Source: an uncultured Phenylobacterium sp. (lineage in GTDB: Bacteria > Pseudomonadota > Alphaproteobacteria > Caulobacterales > Caulobacteraceae). From it: a stretch of DNA of 6,215 bases. Both the position numbers and the translations under genes were made by a program. Position 1 is the first letter of the stretch. Each line of letters begins with the position of its first letter. This document shows positions 1 to 5,227 of this stretch, piece after piece. The notes below the pieces were generated by a model. It did not search any database, had not been told where the DNA came from, and saw only the letters and a list, made by a program, of their open reading frames with translations. Location: positions 1 through 6,215 of the forward strand of contig CAMFIW010000189.1 in assembly GCA_945952355.1 (NCBI GenBank), written 5' to 3'.

Positions 1-152
1 TCGTCGCCCTCACGCTTGCGCCGCGCCTCCGCCCGGCCCGCGAGCTGGACGTCGTCGCCTTCGCGCTTGCGCCGAGCTTCCGCGCGGCCGGCGAGTTGAA
101 CGTCATCACCTTCACGCTTGCGACGCGCCTCGGCGCGGCTGGCGAGTTCGGG
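1..152 (-). repeat. 51-bp in-frame tandem repeat encoding a 17-residue charged unit
   Basis: Read on the minus strand, units run 152-102, 101-51 and 50 to the window edge, each 51 bases and in frame. The last two encode identical peptides as far as visible but differ at 8 of 51 bases, every one a synonymous third-position change. The first unit differs mainly at its start (PELAS for VQLAG). A degenerate earlier copy lies upstream of base 152. The array continues past the left edge, so the copy number is unknown. Confidence 0.9.
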
Positions 153-578
153 CTGGTCGGCCTCGCCACGCTTGCGGCGCGCCTCGTGGGCATGCAGCCC
201 GGCCTTGGTTTCGGCCTCGGAACTGATCGCGGCGGCGGCGGCCGGCAGGGCCACGGCGGCCGCGGCGGCGCCCAGGCCGACGCCGGTCAGCAGGCTGCGG
301 CGCGAGACGTCGGGCGTCGAGCCAGGCGGGGTGGCGCGCTCGGCCATCAGGCCGGCGTCGGCAAGGCGGTCGAGGGCGCTCCAGATCGCGCCGACCGGGC
401 GGCCGAGCCGCAGGGCGATTTCCTGGGCGGAGGCGGCGCCGTCGGCGGCCTCCCAGACCCGGGCTTCAAGCTCGTCGAGCCGGGCGAGATCCTCGCCGAG
501 CCGATCCTGCACCAGAGTGTAAACACCGACTTGCAGCGCGATCACGTCGTCGCGCCGGGACCGAGGATGACCCGCCAT
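1..578 (-). CDS. PqqD-like/winged-helix protein with internal Tat-like signal and tandem 17-residue repeats (3' end beyond window)
   Basis: Reading the minus strand from an ATG at 578 gives 192 codons with no stop before the left edge. A good Shine-Dalgarno (GGAGGG, about 5 bases before the ATG) and a promoter match support this start. Residues about 28-80 look like a small winged-helix or PqqD-type domain: LDELEARVWEAADG, then a helix-turn-helix-like EIALRLG, and ALDRLADAGLM. Residues 92-97 (SRRSLL) followed by an Ala/Gly/Leu/Val stretch to about residue 117 look like a twin-arginine signal with AxA-type cleavage sites. From residue 132 the protein is repeats: one degenerate copy (EARRKRGEADQ), then three copies of the unit VQLAGRAEARRKREGDD, the first beginning PELAS and the last cut by the edge. 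I do not recognise the family. It diverges from an oxygenase/ATP-grasp operon, so I infer it may be their substrate, a RiPP-like precursor. Alternatives are a Tat-exported structural repeat protein or a membrane-anchored regulator. An internal ATG at residue 78 (base 347) would give an ordinary Tat signal but has no visible ribosome site. Confidence 0.75.
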   Translation of the reverse strand, partial: MAGHPRSRRDDVIALQVGVYTLVQDRLGEDLARLDELEARVWEAADGAASAQEIALRLGRPVGAIWSALDRLADAGLMAERATPPGSTPDVSRRSLLTGVGLGAAAAAVALPAAAAAISSEAETKAGLHAHEARRKRGEADQPELASRAEARRKREGDDVQLAGRAEARRKREGDDVQLAGRAEARRKREGD

Positions 579-606
579 GATTCCCTCCCACTCCCAGTTG
601 AGCGGG

Positions 607-635
607 ACTGTACAGAGGGCCTCCGGAAGTGACAA
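607..635 (-). promoter_or_regulatory. Probable sigma70-type promoter for the repeat-protein gene
   Basis: On the minus strand, TTGTCA (635-630) is followed after exactly 17 bases by TACAGT (612-607). This predicts transcription starting near base 600 and a leader of about 20 bases that contains the GGAGGG ribosome site. The perfect 8-bp palindrome CTGTACAG (608-615) overlaps the -10 element and could be an operator. The call rests on a match to the general consensus only. Confidence 0.4.
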
Positions 636-645
636 TTCACGTTCG

Positions 646-1263
646 ATGAGCATTGTTCTCTTTCGCCGCGTCGCCTGCAGCGCGCGCATCTGGATCGCCG
701 ACGGCTTTTGCGACGCTCGCGAGGCGGTCGACCTGCTCGCCCTGGCCGGCGACGGCTCGGCCTTTGGCGGCGAGCACGACGAGACGGGGCAGTCCTGTGA
801 GCTTCCGGTGGCGTCCGGCGTCGCGGCGACCGCGCTGGCGCGCCGCATCTCGGCGGTGCTGGCGCTCGGAAGCCACCCGCTGGAGACCCTGAGGTTCCGC
901 CGCTACGGGGTCGGCGAACATCACCCGCCGCACGTCGACTGCTACGAGGAGGACGACGGCCGCCGCCTGGTCGCGACCGCCATGCTGTGCCTGGTCGGCC
1001 CGGAGGCCGGCGGCGAGACGGTGTTCCCCAACGCCGAACCGCGGGTGGCCCTGGCGCCGCGGTTGGGACGGCTGGCGGTCTGGCTGAACTATGGCGAGGA
1101 CGGTGAGCCGGACCCCGCCTCGCGGCACGAGGCGCTGGCGGTCCTGGCCGGCGAGAAGACCACGCTGACCGCCTTCGTCTACGCCCACGCGCTTGGAGAG
1201 CCGGCCTTCGCCGCCGGTCTCGACGCGGACGAGGCGATCCCCGGCGTGCGGGTGGTCGCGTGA
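646..1263 (+). CDS. Prolyl-4-hydroxylase-type 2OG-Fe(II) oxygenase
   Basis: This 205-residue protein has the core of the prolyl 4-hydroxylase-like 2-oxoglutarate/Fe(II) dioxygenases (2OG-FeII_Oxy_3 type). The RYGVGEHHPPHVD segment holds the iron ligands H96 and D98, with the conserved Tyr at 87. GGETVFP lies at 122-128, the distal iron ligand is H161 (SRHEA), and K171 in GEKTTLTAF should bind the 2-oxoglutarate carboxylate. Enzymes of this family use O2 and 2-oxoglutarate to hydroxylate a side chain of a protein or small molecule. The set of active-site residues looks complete, so it is probably active. The reading frame is open from an ATG at 577, but that start would overlap the divergent gene's start region; the ATG at 646 directly precedes the first conserved sequence and is preferred, although its ribosome site is weak. 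The gene is coupled to the next one by a 4-base overlap (GTGA). The substrate is unknown; the divergent repeat protein, rich in Asp, Lys and Arg, is an inferred candidate. Confidence 0.9.
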   Translation: MSIVLFRRVACSARIWIADGFCDAREAVDLLALAGDGSAFGGEHDETGQSCELPVASGVAATALARRISAVLALGSHPLETLRFRRYGVGEHHPPHVDCYEEDDGRRLVATAMLCLVGPEAGGETVFPNAEPRVALAPRLGRLAVWLNYGEDGEPDPASRHEALAVLAGEKTTLTAFVYAHALGEPAFAAGLDADEAIPGVRVVA

Positions 1264-2132
1264 GCCCGCGGCTGGTCTGCATCGAGGACGAGACGCCGCA
1301 GATCACCCTCGACTACCTGGGCGAGGCGTGCGCGGCGCGGGGCGTCGAGTTCGTACGGATCGACGCAGGCCGCTTCGAGCTCGACCCCGAGGAAGGTCTG
1401 GCCTGGGGCGACATGCTCTATCGCGCCGGGATCAGCGGCCGGGCGATGCGGGTCGAACAGCAGCTCCTGCACCCCGGCGTCGCGACCTTCTATGTCGAGC
1501 CGCTGGGCGCGTTCTGGGGCCCGATCAACTATCCCCTGCTGTTCCAGCAGGTCGGCCTGCCGATGCCGCGGACCCTGCCGATGGAGACCGCCGACCGTGC
1601 GGCGCTGGAACGGGCGGTGGCCTGGCTGGGAGGCTATCCGGTGGTGGTGAAAATGCTGGGCGGGTCACGCGGCGTGGGCGTGCTGCGGGCGGACGGGCCG
1701 ACCGCGCTCTACGGTCTGGCCGACCTGCTGCTCGCCGAAGGCCGAACGCCGTTCATGAGCGCCTATGTCGACCCGGCGGATCACTGGCGGGTGACGGTGG
1801 TCGGCGGCCGGGCCGTGGCGGCCTATCTGAATCCGAAGGAGGCCCAGGACTTCCGCACCTATGGCAGCGAACGGCCGGAGGATTTCCTGGCCGACCCGCC
1901 TGCCGACCTGGCGGAACTGGCCCTGGCGGCGGCCCGGGCCAGCCGGGTCGAACTGGCAGGCGTCGACATCCTGCGGCACGAGAGCGGCCGCCTGTATCTG
2001 CTGGAGGCCAATTTTCCCTGCTACTTCGCCCAAGCTCAGGAGTTCGGCGGCGTCGACGTGGCCGGCGCCATGGTCGAGCACCTGATGGCCAAGGCCGCCC
2101 ACCTGCGCTCACGCGAGACGGGCGGCGCCTGA
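1260..2132 (+). CDS. ATP-grasp ligase (RimK/peptide-maturase-like)
   Basis: This 290-residue protein starts at a GTG that overlaps the TGA of the oxygenase gene, implying translational coupling. It has the ATP-grasp layout. An N-terminal alpha/beta segment (1-105) includes LYRAGISGRAMRVEQQLL. The nucleotide-binding part is YPVVVKMLGGSRGVGV (126-141; K131 and the Gly-rich loop should contact ATP phosphates). DHWRVTVVGG is at 174-183, and the metal-binding residues are D236 (GVDIL) and E249 and N251 (LLEANFP). ATP-grasp enzymes activate a carboxylate as an acyl phosphate and join it to an amine, hydroxyl or thiol. Relatives include RimK, which adds Glu to ribosomal protein S6, and the ligases that make side-chain lactams and lactones in graspetides. 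Because it is paired with a hydroxylase and lies opposite a repeat-bearing secreted protein, a peptide-modifying role is inferred. A small-molecule ligase cannot be excluded. It ends 2 bases before the stop of the convergent gene. Confidence 0.88.
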   Translation: MSPRLVCIEDETPQITLDYLGEACAARGVEFVRIDAGRFELDPEEGLAWGDMLYRAGISGRAMRVEQQLLHPGVATFYVEPLGAFWGPINYPLLFQQVGLPMPRTLPMETADRAALERAVAWLGGYPVVVKMLGGSRGVGVLRADGPTALYGLADLLLAEGRTPFMSAYVDPADHWRVTVVGGRAVAAYLNPKEAQDFRTYGSERPEDFLADPPADLAELALAAARASRVELAGVDILRHESGRLYLLEANFPCYFAQAQEFGGVDVAGAMVEHLMAKAAHLRSRETGGA

Positions 2133-2134
2133 CC

Positions 2135-3085
2135 TCAGGCCGCGGCGGCGGCCTCGCGGCGCCGGCGCAAGGTCGCGCCCAGAAGGCCGAAGCCGACGAT
2201 CATCATCGCCCAGGTTCCGGGTTCCGGCACATTCGAGGTGATCGACTTGAAGATGTCGGGCGAGACCACGTCGTGGGTGCCCGCATAGTAGGTGTGCTCG
2301 GTGTCGTAGACGATCGAGAAGGTATGCGAGGCGTCGGTGAACCCGCCGCGGTTGGAAATCGCCTGCAAGGTCGAGATCACCACGAACCGGTCGCCCGGAT
2401 TGAGGCGGATCGCACCCCCGTCGCAAGCGGTGTTGAGCGAGATGGTGGCGAGGTTCTCGCCCGAGGTCCCGGCCGAGGTGAAGCCGCCGGCCGCGATCGC
2501 GCCGGTGCTGCAGTCCGGGAAGGCGTTCGTGGTGTTGGCGATGATGTCTTCCGCCGTGGACGACGGGCCGAGTCCATCGAAGGCCGAGACCGGCATGATG
2601 CCGAACGCCACGTTGAGGAAGCCCTCTCCCGGCGCGTCGCCGGGGATCTCGTCCTTGGAAATGACGTAGTGCAGCATGCCGTTCAGGGCCAGATCGATCG
2701 CGACGTCGCCGGTATAGGTGTAGCTGCGCAGACCGCTGGTCGAGGCGCCTGTCCGAGTCAGGTCCCCGGCCGTGGAGGCCGCGTGGACGATCGGCAGGTA
2801 GCCATCGCCGAAGGTGACCTGGGCCGAGGCCGAGGCGCCGCCCGGCATGCCCAGAGCAGAAGCGGAGAAGGACTGACCGAACCCGCCGGCATAGGCGGTG
2901 TAGTCGCGCGGCAGGACCGTGCACGACGTCGCGTCGGCCGCGCACGGCCGGTTGGTGAAAATCGCCGTCGAAGCGAAGAACTCGGCAGCGCCAGCCGGAG
3001 CGGCCGCGGCCAAAAGCGTCGCCGAAAGCGCGGCGCCTGTCAGAGTGGCGCCCACTGTGCGCCTGTGCGAAGAAAATCCACTCAC
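2135..3085 (-). CDS. Secreted PEPxxWA-CTERM sorting domain protein
   Basis: The protein is exported. It has a short basic n-region (SSHRRT), a hydrophobic stretch (VGATLTGAALSATLL) and a likely cleavage site near APAGAA. The C-terminus has the full PEPxxWA sorting signal: PEPGTWAMM (PEP at residues 287-289), the hydrophobic IVGFGLLGATL, then RRRR. Proteins with this tail are processed by an exosortase-type system and are often linked to exopolysaccharide or surface layers. The body is rich in Ser, Thr, Gly and Ala, has four Cys after the signal (two in NRPCAADATSC), and matches no catalytic family I recognise. The GTG at 3085 is preferred because GGGGGTT lies 7 bases upstream and it gives a normal signal peptide. 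The in-frame ATG at 3106 and GTG at 3109 are alternatives with poor ribosome sites. It converges with the ATP-grasp gene and diverges from a regulator gene that may control it. The sorting call is firm; the function is unknown. Confidence 0.92.
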   Translation of the reverse strand: MSGFSSHRRTVGATLTGAALSATLLAAAAPAGAAEFFASTAIFTNRPCAADATSCTVLPRDYTAYAGGFGQSFSASALGMPGGASASAQVTFGDGYLPIVHAASTAGDLTRTGASTSGLRSYTYTGDVAIDLALNGMLHYVISKDEIPGDAPGEGFLNVAFGIMPVSAFDGLGPSSTAEDIIANTTNAFPDCSTGAIAAGGFTSAGTSGENLATISLNTACDGGAIRLNPGDRFVVISTLQAISNRGGFTDASHTFSIVYDTEHTYYAGTHDVVSPDIFKSITSNVPEPGTWAMMIVGFGLLGATLRRRREAAAAA

Positions 3086-3169
3086 GAAACAACCCCCAAG
3101 TTGCATCACCTTGCCGCGGGTCCCCGCCCGCTCCCTATCTGGGCTAGCTCAGGGGAGGGGGATTGAATA

Positions 3170-3185
3170 TTCCCCCGCGGGGGAA
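3170..3185. promoter_or_regulatory. Perfect 16-bp palindrome in the divergent control region (possible operator)
   Basis: TTCCCCCGCGGGGGAA is exactly self-complementary. Just left of it lie the palindrome GAATATTC (3165-3172, overlapping it by 3 bases) and a GGGGGA run that could pair with the left TCCCCC arm, so two mutually exclusive hairpins are possible. In the plus direction TTGAAT (3163-3168) and GCAAAT (3186-3191) lie 17 bases apart, which would put the palindrome in a promoter spacer. This is an operator candidate for the regulator at 3232 and the PEP-CTERM gene. Confidence 0.4.
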
Positions 3186-3209
3186 GCAAATGTCGGTTGT
3201 GGGCAAGAT

Positions 3210-3224
3210 TCGAATTGAGTTCGA
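3210..3224. promoter_or_regulatory. Short inverted repeat just upstream of the regulator start
   Basis: TCGAA and TTCGA form perfect 5-bp arms around TTGAG, ending 7 bases before the ATG at 3232. A site here could serve autoregulation by the helix-turn-helix protein. The arms are short and could occur by chance. Confidence 0.2.
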
Positions 3225-3231
3225 CCTCTAG

Positions 3232-4341
3232 ATGCAGCTCTACGTGGGTAAAGAGCCATCGGTGGTTGAGGGGATCGAACGGCGAAGACTGATCGAATTC
3301 ATCGGCCTGCTCGCGGAGAGCGGTGCGGGTCTGGAAGCGATCGCTTCACCTCTGACGGCGGCGCTGAGGGACCTCGTGGGGGCGGTGTCGGGCTCGATCT
3401 TCTGGCTGGACGCCGAGCGTCGGCCGCAGGGCTTCTATCACGACTGCGCCCCGGCCGAGTTGAAGGACTTCTTCATCGCCCATTTCGATGAGCTGTTCAG
3501 CGATCCGGGCGAGACCAACATGCTCTCGCTGACAGAGGTCGAAGGCCCGTCCGTCGGCCGCCTGCTGCCGGCCGAGGTGCAGCAGTGGTTCTGGGACGGC
3601 GCCGTCTACCGGCATCTCTGCGTCCCGCTCGGGCATCGCTACCTGCTGGACATGCGCATCGAGGTTGACGGGGTGGGACGCGCCCTGTTCTGCGCCTGGT
3701 ATCCCGAGAGCCTGCCGTTTGGCGTGGCCGAGGTGGAGCGGCTGCGGCAGGTTCAGCCGATCGTCGCCCGGGCGTTCCAGCATACGCCCCTGGGCGCGCG
3801 GTGGTCGCGGCTCGACGCCGGCGACGCCTATTTCGTGACCGATGCGGCGGGCATTGAGCTGCTGTCGATCAACGACCTGGCGGAGCGCGTGCTGAAGGAG
3901 AGCCACCTGCTGCGCCAGAACGTGCCGGCTGTGGGCGAGGTGCGGCATGCTCCGGGGTTCGCGATCGCGATGGCGCGGGCCCAGCCGGCGGAAGCCGAGG
4001 GCGAGGGGCGCCAGGAGGCGGAGCCGCTGACCCTGCCGGTGAAGGACGGTCGCCTGGTGGTGCGCGCGGCGCCAGTGCGAGGGCGCGCCGCAGGCCAAGG
4101 CGACTCGATCGTTTTCCATCTCGAACGGCAGGCGGCCGCCGAAACGGTTTGGATCGAGCGCCTGATGGGCCTGCCGCTATCGCCGCTGCAACGGCGGCTG
4201 GCGCTGTTCGCGGCCCAGGGCGGACAGCGCGCGGAAGCTCTCGACCGCTTCGAGGTCAGTCCCGAGGCGATGAAAAAGCACCTGCGCGCCATCCTGCAGG
4301 CGACCGGCGCGGCGAGCTGGACAGAGCTCGCCCTGGCCTAG
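3232..4341 (+). CDS. Sensory transcriptional regulator with degenerate LuxR-type helix-turn-helix
   Basis: The protein has 369 residues and no signal peptide. The C-terminus (about 314-367) follows the LuxR/GerE plan: LSPLQRRLALFAAQGG, then RAEALDRFEVSPEAMKKHLRAI with the recognition helix, then ASWTELA, matching the usual 'SRTEL' end. Several core positions differ from typical members, so the fold is assigned by pattern. Residues about 15-185 (GLLAESGAGLEAIASPLTAAL to VQPIVARAFQ) resemble a GAF-like sensory domain. Residues about 195-300 (DAYFVTDAAGIELL, later LTLPVKDGRLVVRAAPV) look PAS-like, with a charged Glu/Ala-rich insert at 250-265. It is therefore probably a cytoplasmic ligand- or signal-responsive DNA-binding protein. 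No phosphoacceptor receiver domain is seen. The ATG at 3232 lacks a clear ribosome site; an in-frame GTG at 3262 with AAAGAG upstream is an alternative. It diverges from the PEP-CTERM gene, so control of that gene or of itself is inferred. Confidence 0.8.
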   Translation: MQLYVGKEPSVVEGIERRRLIEFIGLLAESGAGLEAIASPLTAALRDLVGAVSGSIFWLDAERRPQGFYHDCAPAELKDFFIAHFDELFSDPGETNMLSLTEVEGPSVGRLLPAEVQQWFWDGAVYRHLCVPLGHRYLLDMRIEVDGVGRALFCAWYPESLPFGVAEVERLRQVQPIVARAFQHTPLGARWSRLDAGDAYFVTDAAGIELLSINDLAERVLKESHLLRQNVPAVGEVRHAPGFAIAMARAQPAEAEGEGRQEAEPLTLPVKDGRLVVRAAPVRGRAAGQGDSIVFHLERQAAAETVWIERLMGLPLSPLQRRLALFAAQGGQRAEALDRFEVSPEAMKKHLRAILQATGAASWTELALA

Positions 4342-4353
4342 GTCCCTGGGTGG

Positions 4354-5073
4354 CTACTGGGGGGTGACCTTGGTGGTGGTGGTCACCTGCTCGGCCGGCG
4401 CGGGCGCGGCGGGGGCGCGATGTGTCACGACCTTCGTGCGGGTCGTGGTGTGGCGCGGGCCGCCGCTGCTGCGCTGTGTCGTCGTGGTGGTCTCGATCTG
4501 CGGCGCGGGTTGGCTCGCGCTCAAGGCCGCAGCGTTGCGCGCGGCCGCGGCGTCCGCCGCGGACGCCGCGGCCGACTGTTGGGCCGCATCGGCGCGAGCG
4601 TTGGCGGTTTGCGCCTGTTGCTGGGCTGTGGCCGCCTGCTGCTGGGCGGCCACAGCCTGGTCCTGGGCTTGTGCGGCCTGATCCTGGGCCGCGGCGACCT
4701 GGCTCTGGGCGGCGGCCTCGCTGGCGCGCTGGTCCGCGCGCGCCGACGCAATCGCGTTGTCCTTGTGCTGCTGGCTCATGCCGATCGCCGTGTCGGCGAG
4801 GGCCTGGGCGTGGATGGCGTCTTGGATGGCGTCCTCGCGGTGGCCGCGCTTGAAGCTTTCGCGGGCGGCGGCCAGAGCCGCGCGGGCGTCCGCGGTGTCG
4901 CGCGGTGCGATGGTGGTCGAGCCGAGCCCCTCGGCGGTCTGCAGCTTGGCCTCTGCGGCGGCGATGGCCTCACGGGCGCGGTCGCTCGTGCTTGCCGCCG
5001 AGGCGGGCGCGGCGACGGCGAGGGTGAGTGCGCTCGAGGCGAGCAACGAAGCGATGATCGGGTTACGAAGCAT
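4354..5073 (-). CDS. Secreted Ala/Gln-rich coiled-coil protein, DUF4398-like
   Basis: This 239-residue protein starts at an ATG with a strong ribosome site (AGGAG, 6 bases upstream). A Sec signal peptide (LRNPIIASLLASSALTLAVAA, cleaved near PASA, residue 26-27) has no lipobox Cys, so the product should be periplasmic rather than a lipoprotein. Residues 31-97 (AREAIAAAEAKLQTAEGLG, IAPRDTADARAALAAARESF, HREDAIQDAIHAQALADTAI) match the pattern of DUF4398 helical domains, which often sit in cell-envelope proteins. Residues 105-185 are low-complexity Ala/Gln/Asp helix, a probable coiled coil. The tail (194-239) has two Thr-rich stretches (ETTTTTQ, VTTTTKV) around a basic Pro/Ala linker. Its role is unknown; an envelope or scaffolding function is a guess. 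The 3' end lies 12 bases from the end of the convergent regulator gene. Two strong inverted repeats lie in the coiled-coil coding part. Confidence 0.85.
   Translation of the reverse strand: MLRNPIIASLLASSALTLAVAAPASAASTSDRAREAIAAAEAKLQTAEGLGSTTIAPRDTADARAALAAARESFKRGHREDAIQDAIHAQALADTAIGMSQQHKDNAIASARADQRASEAAAQSQVAAAQDQAAQAQDQAVAAQQQAATAQQQAQTANARADAAQQSAAASAADAAAARNAAALSASQPAPQIETTTTTQRSSGGPRHTTTRTKVVTHRAPAAPAPAEQVTTTTKVTPQ
4542..4574. repeat. Perfect 33-base palindrome inside the coiled-coil gene
   Basis: Sixteen-base arms (4542-4557 and 4559-4574) are exactly complementary around a single central base (4558). It encodes an Ala-rich run (AAASAADAAAA) in the minus-strand gene. Alternating GCC/GCG/GAC/TCC codons favour self-complementarity, but 16 consecutive pairs including the single T-A pair is long. 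Confidence 0.9.
4624..4657. repeat. Inverted repeat with 13-base arms inside the coiled-coil gene
   Basis: GGCTGTGGCCGCC (4624-4636) and its exact reverse complement (4645-4657) flank an 8-base loop. It lies 50 bases from the 33-base palindrome, in the segment coding for the Gln/Ala repeats (QAVAAQQQAATAQ). No T-run follows on either strand, so it does not look like a terminator. Confidence 0.85.
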
Positions 5074-5166
5074 GGTTTTCTCCTGCCATGGCGTGTGGGC
5101 CGCCGCGCCCGAGCCGCGGTCGGCGTGGGGCAGGAACGGCTAGGGAGCCGATATGTTTCAGCGCCT

Positions 5167-5195
5167 TTGCGCGGGCGGGCCGCCGGCCATATAGC
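5167..5195 (+). promoter_or_regulatory. Probable kynU promoter
   Basis: TTGCGC (5167-5172) and TATAGC (5190-5195) are separated by exactly 17 bases. A transcript starting at about 5202-5204 would have a leader of about 24 bases before the ATG at 5228, or would start almost exactly on the in-frame GTG at 5204. Consensus match only. Confidence 0.4.
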
Positions 5196-5227
5196 TCGCG
5201 GCCGTGGCAGACCTGGACCTGACGACG

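Noticed and set aside
641..658. Possible alphaproteobacterial LexA (SOS) box, two GTTC copies
   Set aside because: The alphaproteobacterial box needs GTTC-N7-GTTC. Here the two GTTC are separated by 10 bases and the second lies inside coding sequence.
542..1306. Minus-strand open frames opposite the oxygenase gene
   Set aside because: They are low-complexity Arg/Pro-rich translations lying over a gene with a complete iron and 2-oxoglutarate binding site.
1193..3166. A 657-codon open frame on the plus strand
   Set aside because: It overlaps the ATP-grasp gene in another frame and lies antisense to the PEP-CTERM gene. Its translation is Arg/Gly/Pro-rich with no domain, typical of spurious open frames in very GC-rich DNA.
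4363..4387. Hairpin GGTGACC / GGTCACC with an 11-base loop just past the regulator stop, as a terminator
   Set aside because: There is no T-run after it on either strand, and it lies within the C-terminal codons of the convergent gene (VTTTTKVT).
5137..5150. Short inverted repeat CGGCT-AGGG-AGCCG between the coiled-coil gene and kynU
   Set aside because: Five-base arms are too short to distinguish from chance in DNA this GC-rich, and no promoter element lines up with it.
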